Position numbers and translations under genes: made by a program
Notes under the pieces: generated by a model
What the model was told of the DNA's origin: nothing
What the model saw: the letters and a program-made list of their open reading frames with translations, nothing else
Database searches by the model: none
In this document: piece after piece, positions 52,922 through 61,679 of the stretch
Layout: each line of letters opens with the position of its first letter
Numbering within the stretch: the stretch's first letter is position 1
Assembly: GCF_007859815.1 (NCBI RefSeq)
Contig: NZ_SJPH01000005.1
Span: 131,013 to 195,012 of the forward strand
DNA from: Botrimarina hoheduenensis
GTDB lineage: Bacteria > Planctomycetota > Planctomycetia > Pirellulales > Lacipirellulaceae
Direction of reading: 5' to 3'
DNA: 64,000 bases

Positions 52922-54238
52922 ATGACGGCTATCGCCGAATCGGGCTTCGACACTTCAGCGTTCGAGGCGTTGCTCAACGATCGCACTGCAGAACCAAAAT
53001 GGCTCTCCCAGCGGCGTAGGGATTCTTGGAAGGCGTTTGAACAAACCGCCTGGCCGAATGGCAAAGAAGAGGAGTGGATGCGGACCGACATCCGCCTGTT
53101 CAAACTCGATAAATTTTCCTCTGCCCCGGCTGCTCAGCCGGGCTCCGCGGCGGCGTTGCTCTCCCACGGAGTTGAGCTGGGGGGCCGCATTGAATCGACC
53201 AATGGCCGGACCGATCTCTCTGAGTTGGACGCCGACCTAGCCGAGCAGGGCGTCATCTTTGGCGGCTTAAGCCAAGTCGCGATCGAGCATTCCGACGCGG
53301 TAGAGAAGGCGTTCGCCCGTGGCGTGGTGAGCCCCACCTACGATCGCTTTGCGATGCTCAACGACGCGTGCTGGACCGGTGGCGTTTTCTTGCAGGTACC
53401 CAAAGGGGTGCATATCGAGAAGCCGCTGCACGCGATTTCGCGTCTCGGCGGCGAAGGGGCTGCTGACCTAAGCAAAACGGTTGTGGTCCTCGGAGACGGT
53501 GCCGAGGCAACGCTCCTTATGGAGACCCTCAGCGAAGATGCGATTGCTGCCGGCCTGCATAACGGCACGATCGAGATCGTGCTCGGACGCGGTGCGAAGC
53601 TGCGTTTTGTGAGTCTCCAGAACTGGAACAATCGCACGTGGCACTTCGCTCACCAAAAAGCGTGCGTCGGCCGCGAAGCTCAGCTTCAGTGGACCATCGG
53701 TGCCCTCGGTGCCCGACTCGCTAAGGTTAACCAACAGGTAGCGCTCGTCGGGCCCGATGCCGAGGCGCAGGTGAATGGCGTGATGTTCACACAGGGCAAG
53801 CAGCACCTGTGCTACAACACGCATCAGCACCACGAAGCCGCCTACTGCCGCAGCGATCTGCTCTACAAGGCTGCTCTCCAGGATCAGTCACGCACCGTGT
53901 GGCGCGGCATGATCAAGGTCGATGAGGCCGGACAGCGTACCGACGCCTACCAGCGCAACGACAACCTGATGCTCTCGAAAGACGCCCGGGCCGACTCGAT
54001 TCCGGGCCTGGAGATCGAGGCGGACGATGTCCGCTGCACACACGGCAGCACCAGCGGGCGAGTGGACGATCACCAGATTTTCTACGCCATGGCCCGCGGA
54101 TTCACCCGCCAAGAAGCCGTGCGGATGATCGTCACGGGCTTCTTTCAGCAGGTGTTTGATCGCATCACAATCGATAGCGTGCGTGAGGCGTTGGGCGAAG
54201 CGATCGGCGCACGCGTGCAGGATTTGCCCAACCAATGA
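52922..54238 (+). CDS. sufD: Fe-S cluster assembly protein SufD
   Basis: A 438-residue partner of SufB with the same C-terminal beta-helix fold. The N-terminus holds EPKWLSQRRRDSWKAFEQTA and a helix bundle. The core has VFLQVPKGVHIEKPLHAISR, VVLGDGAEATLLM, LRFVSLQNWNNRTWHFAHQK and CTHGSTSGRVDDHQIFYAMA. The last region RGFTRQEAVRMIVTGFFQQV is characteristic. The His in LRFVSLQNWN to CTHGST aligns with the conserved SufD region that helps form the cluster site with SufB. Its stop overlaps the start of the Rieske ferredoxin gene by four bases (ATGA). Confidence 0.95.
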   Translation: MTAIAESGFDTSAFEALLNDRTAEPKWLSQRRRDSWKAFEQTAWPNGKEEEWMRTDIRLFKLDKFSSAPAAQPGSAAALLSHGVELGGRIESTNGRTDLSELDADLAEQGVIFGGLSQVAIEHSDAVEKAFARGVVSPTYDRFAMLNDACWTGGVFLQVPKGVHIEKPLHAISRLGGEGAADLSKTVVVLGDGAEATLLMETLSEDAIAAGLHNGTIEIVLGRGAKLRFVSLQNWNNRTWHFAHQKACVGREAQLQWTIGALGARLAKVNQQVALVGPDAEAQVNGVMFTQGKQHLCYNTHQHHEAAYCRSDLLYKAALQDQSRTVWRGMIKVDEAGQRTDAYQRNDNLMLSKDARADSIPGLEIEADDVRCTHGSTSGRVDDHQIFYAMARGFTRQEAVRMIVTGFFQQVFDRITIDSVREALGEAIGARVQDLPNQ

Positions 54239-54582
54239 ACGATTTTCACTCGGTAGGCCCTACCACCGACTTCCCCGACCCCTCATCGCAATTAGTCGAA
54301 GTCGATGAGATCGCGGTTGTCTTGATCCACGCCGCCGGTCATTTTTACGCGCTCGACGACGTCTGCACGCACGATGGCGGCCCGCTAAGCGACGGCGATC
54401 TGTGTGTCGAAGAAGCCACGCCCACGATCGCCTGCCCCCGCCACGGGGCCCAGTTCGCACTGGCTGACGGTGCCGCGGTGACGATGCCCGCCACCAAAGC
54501 GACGCAAGCGCACGAGGTGAAGGTCGAGGGCGGCCAGGTCTACGTCCGGCTGTGCGATTCACACGCTAATACAAGGAAATAA
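54235..54582 (+). CDS. Rieske-type 2Fe-2S ferredoxin
   Basis: A 115-residue protein with a complete Rieske site: C44 and H46 in DVCTHDGGPL, and C67 and H70 in IACPRHGAQF. The rest of the domain (VEVDEIAVVLIHAAGHFYAL, then EVKVEGGQVYVRL) fits small soluble Rieske ferredoxins of the NirD/BphF type. It has no membrane anchor. The start overlaps the sufD stop (ATGA) and it is followed 4 bases later by the SufT-like gene. Inside a SUF operon it may be an electron donor for cluster assembly; this role is inferred. Confidence 0.9.
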   Translation: MNDFHSVGPTTDFPDPSSQLVEVDEIAVVLIHAAGHFYALDDVCTHDGGPLSDGDLCVEEATPTIACPRHGAQFALADGAAVTMPATKATQAHEVKVEGGQVYVRLCDSHANTRK

Positions 54583-54586
54583 CGCC

Positions 54587-54904
54587 ATGGCTGTCGCTGA
54601 AGACGTCGTTCGTGAAGCCCTTAAAGAGGTCATCGATCCCGAGCTGTTCGTCAACATTGTTGACTTGGGACTGATCTACGACGTAACGGTCACCGAGGGC
54701 GATGAGGGCAAGAGCGCGGTGGCCATCGAGATGACGATGACCAGCCCCGCTTGCCCGGCGGGCCCGCAACTCCTCAGTCAGTCCAAAGAAGCCGCCGGCA
54801 AAGTCGAGGGCGTTGGCGCGGTCGAGGTCAAACTCGTGATGCAGCCGCCGTGGACCCCCGATCGCATGACCGAAGACGCCCGCGACCAGCTGGGCATTTT
54901 TTAA
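54587..54904 (+). CDS. sufT: SufT/MIP18-family (DUF59) Fe-S cluster assembly factor
   Basis: A 105-residue DUF59/MIP18-type protein. The N-terminal region is VVREALKEVIDPELFVNIVD followed by LGLIYDVTV, with the conserved DPE and DLG elements. The second half has TMTSPACPAGPQLLSQSKEA, including the TSPxCP cysteine motif, then VKLVMQPPWTPDRMTEDAR. These are standard MIP18 features. SufT-type proteins help mature Fe-S proteins under high demand. An AAGGA ribosome site precedes the ATG by 9 bases. The gene closes the suf operon. PaaD or similar proteins share the same fold but context supports SUF. Confidence 0.9.
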   Translation: MAVAEDVVREALKEVIDPELFVNIVDLGLIYDVTVTEGDEGKSAVAIEMTMTSPACPAGPQLLSQSKEAAGKVEGVGAVEVKLVMQPPWTPDRMTEDARDQLGIF

Positions 54905-55046
54905 GGAACATCGGTTGGCTTGCTGAGAACCGGGCCTCTATTCCTCGCCTCTTCGGGGCGAAGCAAGGGGAGCTTAGCGCCTAAGAATGCGCACCCTCGT
55001 AATATTCTACTGAGCCAAGTTGCTTAGTACGAAGAGAGGGAACTCC

Positions 55047-56762
55047 ATGAGTTGCGTAAACCATGCGGTGCTGATGCCCAGCACCGCAAGAACAGCACGT
55101 GTTGCCCCCGGCACCGTCTGGCCCCGTTTGATAGCCGTTTGGCTCCTGCTTTTCGGCCAGGCGCTGCCCGCCATCGCCGACGTTGGATTATTATTCGACG
55201 AGGATTTTACGGATGGGGCACTAGATGACATAGGTGCTTGGCCAGGGGCCTGGAGTCTTCATGGACAAGCCGGATTCCGACCCACAAACTCAAGACCAGC
55301 AACGCCACTTGCGTTGAGCAGCCGAGTAAATCTCTCCGCGGGAGCGTGGACCGATCGGGCGGACTGGTCGATCTTTAGTGGATCGCAACGGTTTGATATT
55401 CCCGTGCATAAGCAGCACGAAGTCGTTGTGGTCAAGTTCACAGCTTTCTCCGACATCGCCCGATCGAGTCGATTGCACTACGGCGTAGAGGTGGCGATGC
55501 TTGACGAAACGAGTCACCCCGACTTCCAGGGAGCGCCGCACTTTGGTCATGACCTGAGCTTTGAAGCGATGCAGGCTTTTAGCTCGTCGCCTACGGTGCA
55601 GTCGCAGCTGGAGGGCAACGTGGAGAATCTAGGGGCCAACAATTTGGCCACGACATATTCCCACTACGACGGTGGCACCAACGACGCCGCGCTCGACAAC
55701 CTCTATGAAAATCTTGTCATCTGGCGTAACCGTCCCGGACAGGGCAGCACGAACATTGAGCAATGGGGGGTCTCACGCCAAGGTGACTATGACGTCGGTT
55801 CCGAGATGAACAGCATGCTGAATCCCACGTCGGAATACGCCACCTTCAACAAGGTGCAGATGACGCTGTTCCGGAACCGTAATACCACCGGGGAGATCGT
55901 GCGCAACGAGACAACCGGCTCCAATGCACAGATCGGATTGACCCATGCTCAAGTCGGCGTTACGCGTCGCACTGATTTCAATCTGGACTACACCACAGGA
56001 ATGAGCGACTACTTTATGTTGGCTGCGGGTTGGGGCAGCGGCAGCAAAACGATGCTTACGGGAGACGCCAATAACGATGGCAACACCGACGAAGCTGACT
56101 TTTTACTGCTCACCGATGATTGGGCCATCGGATCTGAGCAACCCGTCACTCGATACACCTACGACACCGCCGCGCGAGAATCATCTTCTGAGCTTCTGCT
56201 CGAGGTCAATACAACGACAGGGATGATCCGTTTGCTGGGTAGTGAAACACTCGTCACGGGATACGAAATCGTCTCGGAGGGCGGACTTGTTGCTGAAGGA
56301 GCCTCGCAGATTTGGAACGCCCAATCGGGCGGATTGCCACTCCACACCAACACAACTCATCGCTTGAGCGATCTCGACTTAAGCGGAACAACTATCGGCC
56401 AAACTCGTTTAGGATTGGTCTACGACATCTCGAAGGACCTGCAAGATCTGAAATTCACCTGGCAAGGTGCGCTGGGTGAAGCCACACGCACCGGCTCGGT
56501 GACCTACATTCAAGGCTTGCCTGGTGATTTCAACGGTGACGGCTCGGTAGACCTTGCCGATTACACTGTCTGGCGTGACGGAGCCGCTCCGACAAACTCC
56601 GCCTATCTTTCATGGGCAGCAAATTTCGGGGCACTTGCTAATGGTGGTTCATACGCGATGAGCACGCCGCTGACCTCCGTGCCCGAACCCGGTTGCTGGC
56701 TGATCAGCGTGCTAGTAGTCGCTGCGCTTAGCAGCACAAACAGCCGGATCACGTCCGCCTAG
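55047..56762 (+). CDS. Secreted dockerin-like and PEP-CTERM protein
   Basis: A 571-residue secreted protein. The signal peptide includes LIAVWLLLFGQALPAIADV. The mature region starts LLFDEDFTDGALDDIGAWPG and resembles a lectin-like or choice-of-anchor beta-sandwich domain. Two dockerin-type calcium loops are visible: GDANNDGNTDEADFLLLTDD and GDFNGDGSVDLADYTVWRDG. The C-terminus is VPEPGCWLISVLVVAALSST followed by NSRIT, a PEP-CTERM anchor with a weak basic end. The ATG at 55047 is preceded by a GAGAGGG ribosome site. It follows the suf operon by about 140 bases and is probably transcribed on its own. Confidence 0.75.
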   Translation: MSCVNHAVLMPSTARTARVAPGTVWPRLIAVWLLLFGQALPAIADVGLLFDEDFTDGALDDIGAWPGAWSLHGQAGFRPTNSRPATPLALSSRVNLSAGAWTDRADWSIFSGSQRFDIPVHKQHEVVVVKFTAFSDIARSSRLHYGVEVAMLDETSHPDFQGAPHFGHDLSFEAMQAFSSSPTVQSQLEGNVENLGANNLATTYSHYDGGTNDAALDNLYENLVIWRNRPGQGSTNIEQWGVSRQGDYDVGSEMNSMLNPTSEYATFNKVQMTLFRNRNTTGEIVRNETTGSNAQIGLTHAQVGVTRRTDFNLDYTTGMSDYFMLAAGWGSGSKTMLTGDANNDGNTDEADFLLLTDDWAIGSEQPVTRYTYDTAARESSSELLLEVNTTTGMIRLLGSETLVTGYEIVSEGGLVAEGASQIWNAQSGGLPLHTNTTHRLSDLDLSGTTIGQTRLGLVYDISKDLQDLKFTWQGALGEATRTGSVTYIQGLPGDFNGDGSVDLADYTVWRDGAAPTNSAYLSWAANFGALANGGSYAMSTPLTSVPEPGCWLISVLVVAALSSTNSRITSA

Positions 56763-56947
56763 CAATTGAAAGGCGGTGCCTTCTTCGGCTTCCTAAGACC
56801 GGCACCTTGCAGCTTGCTCGCACGCGGATTACGGTCATCATTGGCCGAGATCGAAGCTGCGCAAACCTTGCCCCCAACGTGTAGGGGTGAAAGAGGTCCC
56901 GCTCTGTGGCGGTTAGACGGCCGCTTCTCTTCAGTTCAGGAACTGCC

Positions 56948-57307
56948 GTGTATCTCTACGCACTGATTCCGAGCGTTTTTGAGACGGTGTCAGACCCAGC
57001 TACTTCCGCAGCAGCCACGATTGCGGCTGTGGCATCTGCATCGCCGCTCCGCGGCTGGGAAGCGATCCGGGCTGCCGATGGCATCGGTATTTGTGTCACG
57101 GGCACCGTGATCGTGTTCGTCGCTTTGACGGCGATCAGCCTGTTCATCGCGCTCTTGCCGCACTTGCTTGCCGCGTTGGGACCTTGGTTGCCTGAGATCC
57201 ATTCGCACCACGACCAACCGCTGCCCACTGCCTCAGACTCGAGCGCCGAACAGACCCGACGGCTCGCGGCGACGGTCGCCTGGGCTCGTCACCAGCAGCG
57301 ACCTTAG
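56948..57307 (+). CDS. oadG: OadG-like small subunit of sodium-translocating decarboxylase
   Basis: A 119-residue protein with one transmembrane helix, IGICVTGTVIVFVALTAISL followed by FIALLPHLL, which follows the OadG pattern of a Gly-rich start and VF motif. The C-terminus is hydrophilic with His and Ala-rich stretches, ending RRLAATVAWARHQQ, like the helix that binds the carboxyltransferase. A GTG at 56948 has an AGGA ribosome site six bases before it; an earlier GTG at 56906 is also in frame. Sequence similarity alone is weak, but it sits 57 bases before oadB, which supports the assignment. Confidence 0.6.
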   Translation: MYLYALIPSVFETVSDPATSAAATIAAVASASPLRGWEAIRAADGIGICVTGTVIVFVALTAISLFIALLPHLLAALGPWLPEIHSHHDQPLPTASDSSAEQTRRLAATVAWARHQQRP

Positions 57308-57364
57308 CGACCGCGCGTAACGGCTTCTTCGCAGCGACTCTCTCCGACACGCTGATCATCGCGA

Positions 57365-58492
57365 ATGGACATTCTCTTCGATTTCTTGAAGACGACCGGC
57401 TTTTACCAGATGACGCCGGGCAACCTGGCGATGATCGCCATTGGCCTGCTCTTCATCGCGCTGGCGATTATCAAGGATTACGAACCGCTGCTGCTCTTGC
57501 CGATCGGTTTCGGGACGATTGTGGGCAACATCCCCAGCATCGAGAGCATGGCCCTCGGCGTCTACGACCAGGGGAGCGTGCTGAGCTACCTCTACTTCGG
57601 CGTGAGTCAGGGCATTTTTCCGCCGCTCATTTTTTTGGGCATCGGCGCGATGACCGACTTCTCGACGATGCTCTCGAACCCCAAGCTCGTGATGCTGGGT
57701 GCCGCGGCGCAGGCAGGCATTTTCTTGACGCTGCTGGGGGCGCTGGCGATGGGGTTCTCGCCCGAAGAGGCCGCGGCGATCGGCATCATCGGCGGAGCCG
57801 ACGGCCCCACGGCCATCTTCCTGGCCTCGAAACTGGCACCGCACTTGCTCGGGGCGATCGCCATCGCCGCCTACTCGTACATGGCGCTCGTGCCGGTGAT
57901 TCAGCCCCCCATCATGCGGCTGTTAACGACCCGTAAAGAACGCCTCATCCGCATGAAGCCCCCCCGGCAAGTGACGCGGCATGAGCGGATCCTGTTTCCG
58001 ATCGCCGGTTTCCTCATCTGCGCGATGATCGCCCCCGGATCGCTCTCGCTGATCGGCATGCTGTTCTTGGGCAACCTGCTCAAAGAAAGCACCGTCACCG
58101 AGCGGCTGGCGAACACGGCCCGCAACGCGATGATCGATATCGTGACAATCCTGCTGGGTTTCTCCGTCGGTGCGAGCACCGACGCCCAACAGTTTCTCAC
58201 GCGTCAGTCGCTGATGATTTTCGGTCTGGGGGCCGCCTCGTTCGCCATTGCCACCGCAGCAGGGGTGCTGTTCGCGAAACTCATGAACCTCTTTTTAACC
58301 GACAAGATCAATCCGCTCATCGGTGCCGCGGGGGTGTCGGCGGTGCCCGACTCGGCGCGCGTCGCCCAGATGGTCGGCCAGAAAGAAGACCCGCACAACC
58401 TGCTGCTGATGCACGCCATGGCACCTAACGTGGCGGGGGTGATCGGCTCGGCCGTCGCCGCCGGAGTGCTGTGGTCGGTGATGGTCGGATAG
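57365..58492 (+). CDS. oadB: Sodium ion-translocating decarboxylase subunit beta
   Basis: A 375-residue membrane protein of the OadB/GcdB/MmdB family, with about 9-11 helices. Key regions are GIFPPLIFLGIGAMTDFSTM, the conserved IGIIGGADGPTAIFLASKLA that contains the sodium- and proton-linked Asp, and YMALVPVIQPPIMRLLTTRK. The later half has VSAVPDSARVAQMVGQ and LMHAMAPNVAGVIGSAVAAG. It would decarboxylate carboxybiotin and pump sodium ions out. It is flanked by oadG and, after a 250-base repeat-bearing gap, oadA. Confidence 0.95.
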   Translation: MDILFDFLKTTGFYQMTPGNLAMIAIGLLFIALAIIKDYEPLLLLPIGFGTIVGNIPSIESMALGVYDQGSVLSYLYFGVSQGIFPPLIFLGIGAMTDFSTMLSNPKLVMLGAAAQAGIFLTLLGALAMGFSPEEAAAIGIIGGADGPTAIFLASKLAPHLLGAIAIAAYSYMALVPVIQPPIMRLLTTRKERLIRMKPPRQVTRHERILFPIAGFLICAMIAPGSLSLIGMLFLGNLLKESTVTERLANTARNAMIDIVTILLGFSVGASTDAQQFLTRQSLMIFGLGAASFAIATAAGVLFAKLMNLFLTDKINPLIGAAGVSAVPDSARVAQMVGQKEDPHNLLLMHAMAPNVAGVIGSAVAAGVLWSVMVG

Positions 58493-58567
58493 AGCGATTG
58501 CGGAATTAGCAATGGTGCGAGGGCCCCGATGGATTGAGTGAAAGCCAAGCGGTGGAATGTTGTTTTT

Positions 58568-58657
58568 CCCCTCCCGCTTTAGGGGGAGGGGCAAGGGGAG
58601 GGGGCAGCACCGGGTACAAGGCACGCCTCTTCTCCTAGCACCTCCTGCGAAAGGAGG
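58568..58657. repeat. Intergenic palindrome pair with G-quadruplex motif between oadB and oadA
   Basis: Two hairpins lie in the oadB-oadA gap. The first is CCCCTCCC (58568-58575) / GGGAGGGG (58584-58591), and the second CCTCCT (58641-58646) / AGGAGG (58652-58657). Between them the plus strand carries four G-tracts (58582-58586, 58588-58591, 58595-58598, 58600-58604) separated by 1, 3 and 1 bases, a strong G-quadruplex motif. The base composition differs from the neighbouring genes, as in a dispersed intergenic element. Confidence 0.65.
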
Positions 58658-58743
58658 AGGGAGAAAACTCAACAGCTCTACCCCCCTCGCAATCCGATCT
58701 CCGCATTCGCCAAACCCGGTTTGACAACACAAGACTGCTAGAC

Positions 58744-60546
58744 ATGACCAAACGCATCGACTTCATGTGCACGGCGTTCCGCGACGGGTTTCAATCCGTC
58801 TACGGTGCGCGGGTCCTCACGCCCGACTTCCTGCCAGCGCTCGAAGCCGCGCGGGACGCGGGGATCACCTACTTTGAAGCGGGCGGCGGTGCGCGCTTCC
58901 AGTCGCTGTACTTCTATTGCCAAGAAGACGCCTTCGACATGATGGACGCGTTTCGCGCGACCGTCGGCCCCGAAGCCAACCTGCAAACGCTGTCGCGCGG
59001 CGTGAACGTGGTGGGGCTCGAATCACAATCGAGCGATATCGTCCGCCTGCATGCCCAGCTGTTCAAGAAGCACGGCATGACGACCATCCGCAACTTCGAC
59101 GCGCTAAACGATGTCCAGAATCTCGTGCACAGCGGCAGGTGCATCGTCGAAGCAGGGCTCAAGCATCAGGTGGTCGTCACCATGATGGAGCTTCCGCCCG
59201 GTTGCACCGGCGCGCACGACGCCGCGTTCTACGAGCGTGTGCTCCGCGGCATCCTCGATGCTGACATTCCTTACGATTCAGTCTGCTTCAAAGACGCCTC
59301 GGGCACCGCCGTGCCGTCGAAGGTTCACGAAACCATTAAACGTGCCCGCAAGCTCCTCCCCACGGGCACCTATATCCACTTTCACACGCATGAAACGGCC
59401 GGCGTGTCGGTCCAGGCCAACATGGCCGCCCTCGAAGCCGGTGCCGACGCGATCGACCTGTCGCTCGCCCCCTGCTCGGGCGGCACGTGCCAGCCCGATG
59501 TGCTGGTGATGTGGCACGCGCTGCGTGGCACCAACTACGAACTGGATGTCGATGTCGACAAGGTCCGCGCGGCCGAAGAGGTTTTCAAGGACTGCATGAA
59601 GGAATACTTCCTTCCGCCCGAGGCCGTGGCCGTCGAGCCGCTCATCCCCTGGAGCCCGATGCCCGGCGGCGCCCTGACCGCCAACACGCAGATGCTGCGT
59701 GACAACGGCATCATGGACCGCTACCCGGAGATCATCCGGGCCATGAGCGACGTCGTCCGCCGCGGCGGCTACGGTACATCGGTCACGCCCGTTTCGCAGT
59801 TTTACTTTCAGCAGGCGTTCAACAATGTGATGTTCGGCCCGTGGGAGAAGATCGCCGAACCGTACGGCAAGATGGTGCTCGGCTACTTCGGCAAGACGCC
59901 CGTGCCGCCCGATCCGGAAGTGGTCGCGCTCGCCGCGAAGCAACTCGAACTCGAGCCGACCACGCGTCCACCGCTGGAGCTGAACGACGCCGACCCGCAG
60001 AAGGGGGTCGAGGCCGCCCGCGCGATCCTGAAGGAGCACGCTCTGCCCGAGACGGACGAGAACCTGTTCATCGTCGCCACGTGCAAGGACAAAGGGGTCG
60101 CGTTTCTGAAGGGCGAAGCCACGCTCGGCGTTCGCAAGCAGTCGGCAGCGGCGTGCGGCGATTCACCGCCAGCGACCGGCCCTGCCGCCTACACGGTCAC
60201 GATCGAGGGAAATCGTTATCAAGTGCAGGTCGAGGGCGATAAGGTTCTAGTCGACGGCAAGCCCTACGAGATCACCGCCCAAGCGGCCGATGCGGCCAGC
60301 CCTGCGCCGGTGCCAACCGCCTCGGCAGCCCCGGCGACCGAGGTCCACGCGCAGATGCCAGGGGTGGTGCTCCGCACGAACGTCCAGCCGGGCGACCGCA
60401 TCGCCGAGGGTGCCGCGCTACTGGTGCTCGAAGCCATGAAAATGGAAGTGACCGTGCCTTCGCCCGCCAGCGGCACGGTCGCCGAGGTCTGCGTCAGCAA
60501 AGGCCAGCAGATCGCCAGCGGCCAGTTACTGGCGAAAATTCGTTAG
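58744..60546 (+). CDS. oadA: Biotin-dependent carboxyltransferase of the oxaloacetate decarboxylase type
   Basis: A 600-residue protein with an N-terminal pyruvate-carboxyltransferase-like barrel and a C-terminal biotin domain. The barrel has FRDGFQS (13-18 region; most relatives have RDxHQS), the carboxylysine-type motif CFKDASG with Lys183, and the metal motif HFHTH (212-216). The middle contains LSLAPCSGGTCQPD and LIPWSPMPGGAL. A Pro/Ala-rich linker leads to VLEAMKMEV, with biotin attached to Lys566. It would transfer CO2 from a carboxylic acid to biotin for release by OadB. The substrate may be oxaloacetate or a related acid. Confidence 0.92.
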   Translation: MTKRIDFMCTAFRDGFQSVYGARVLTPDFLPALEAARDAGITYFEAGGGARFQSLYFYCQEDAFDMMDAFRATVGPEANLQTLSRGVNVVGLESQSSDIVRLHAQLFKKHGMTTIRNFDALNDVQNLVHSGRCIVEAGLKHQVVVTMMELPPGCTGAHDAAFYERVLRGILDADIPYDSVCFKDASGTAVPSKVHETIKRARKLLPTGTYIHFHTHETAGVSVQANMAALEAGADAIDLSLAPCSGGTCQPDVLVMWHALRGTNYELDVDVDKVRAAEEVFKDCMKEYFLPPEAVAVEPLIPWSPMPGGALTANTQMLRDNGIMDRYPEIIRAMSDVVRRGGYGTSVTPVSQFYFQQAFNNVMFGPWEKIAEPYGKMVLGYFGKTPVPPDPEVVALAAKQLELEPTTRPPLELNDADPQKGVEAARAILKEHALPETDENLFIVATCKDKGVAFLKGEATLGVRKQSAAACGDSPPATGPAAYTVTIEGNRYQVQVEGDKVLVDGKPYEITAQAADAASPAPVPTASAAPATEVHAQMPGVVLRTNVQPGDRIAEGAALLVLEAMKMEVTVPSPASGTVAEVCVSKGQQIASGQLLAKIR

Positions 60547-60793
60547 CGAAGTTGTACAAATCGCCTGATTGACTGCCACACTATCGGGGGCATAGCAGCG
60601 GGGCGTTCAGCCGTCTTGCACAGTTCGTGGCCGCTGAATGCAACGAGTCAGCTAAGTGCCGCAGCAAGATCGAGAACCACGCCAGCGCTTGCGGCAGGCT
60701 CTCCTCTTGCGAATGCTAGCATCGCGAGGCTATCTTTGGCGCGCACGATTCAGCGGGCTTATTCGTGATTATCTGCTCTCCGAGGGTAAGCTG

Positions 60794-61564
60794 ATGACGC
60801 TCCCGTTGCGCGAGGTGGCGCATCTTGAAGGATTGCTCAAGGCGTTGACTAAGCCGTCGCTTTTAGTCGGCGACGGAGAAGAGCGTCGGCGACTAACTAT
60901 CAACGCCCTGTGCGATCTGCTCGACGCTGACGCGGGACACTGGTCTTGGGGGCGCGGCAACCCGACGACCTCGACCATAGCGCCGCTCGCGTTTATCGAT
61001 GTCGGTTTCACGGCTGACCAGCGTGTCGCATTGTTCCAGCACGCGCTGCATCCGGAGACGGTCCGCACGTTCCAGGGCCGCCTGATGCCGATGCTCACTG
61101 AAAGATCACCCTTAGGGGTCACACGCCGCGATGTGCTTGCTGATCCAGAGTGGCTGGAATCCACGCACTGGCAAGACTACGTGCGTCTTACGGGGCTCGA
61201 CTCGTGGGCCCACGCGATTCATTACCACAGCGACGACACTTGGTGCTGCGTTCACCTTGTTCGCCACTCGGGCCGCGAAGAGTTCGGCCCCGAGGCGGCC
61301 CGACTGCTCGAGCAAGCGGTCAAGAATGTCGGTTGGTTGCTCGTGGGAGCGGTCGAGTCAGTCCCTCCCGAGACCTTCACAGGCCTGACTCCGCGGCGAC
61401 GGACCGTGATGGCGATGCTACTCGATGGGCTTTCGCGCAAAGAGATCGCTGGGCAGCTAGCAATTTCCGAAGAAACAGTGGGCGACCATCTGACCGCCAT
61501 TTATGAGCATTTTGGGGTACGAACCGCGGGCGAGCTGGCGGCCCGATTTCTCCGCGCGAGCTAG
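60794..61564 (+). CDS. LuxR-family transcriptional regulator with helical/GAF-like N-terminus
   Basis: A 256-residue protein. The LuxR-type HTH occupies about residues 190-250: LTPRRRTVMAMLLDGLSRKE, IAGQLAISEETVGDHLTAIY and EHFGVRTAGELAARFL. The N-terminal 180 residues are a probable ligand-sensing domain (VAHLEGLLKALTKPSLLVGD, LLDADAGHWSWGRGNP, TWCCVHLVRHSGREEFGPEA) similar in outline to GAF. The ATG at 60794 has a GAGGG ribosome site; the frame is open a further 46 codons from a GTG at 60656. It is 247 bases after oadA and is not obviously part of that operon. Targets are unknown. Confidence 0.78.
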   Translation: MTLPLREVAHLEGLLKALTKPSLLVGDGEERRRLTINALCDLLDADAGHWSWGRGNPTTSTIAPLAFIDVGFTADQRVALFQHALHPETVRTFQGRLMPMLTERSPLGVTRRDVLADPEWLESTHWQDYVRLTGLDSWAHAIHYHSDDTWCCVHLVRHSGREEFGPEAARLLEQAVKNVGWLLVGAVESVPPETFTGLTPRRRTVMAMLLDGLSRKEIAGQLAISEETVGDHLTAIYEHFGVRTAGELAARFLRAS

Positions 61565-61679
61565 CCGGCCCCAAGCTTGCAGGGGCGATCACCCCCCGGA
61601 TCCAGTGATTGCGGCCAGCCGCGAGCGAGAGTGACAATCAGCCTGTTGCTGACGCTCCCTCTTATAGCCGGAAAATCAA

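Noticed and set aside
54940..54965. CTTCG-GGG-CGAAG hairpin after the suf operon
   Set aside because: Short stem with no T run; too weak to call a terminator.
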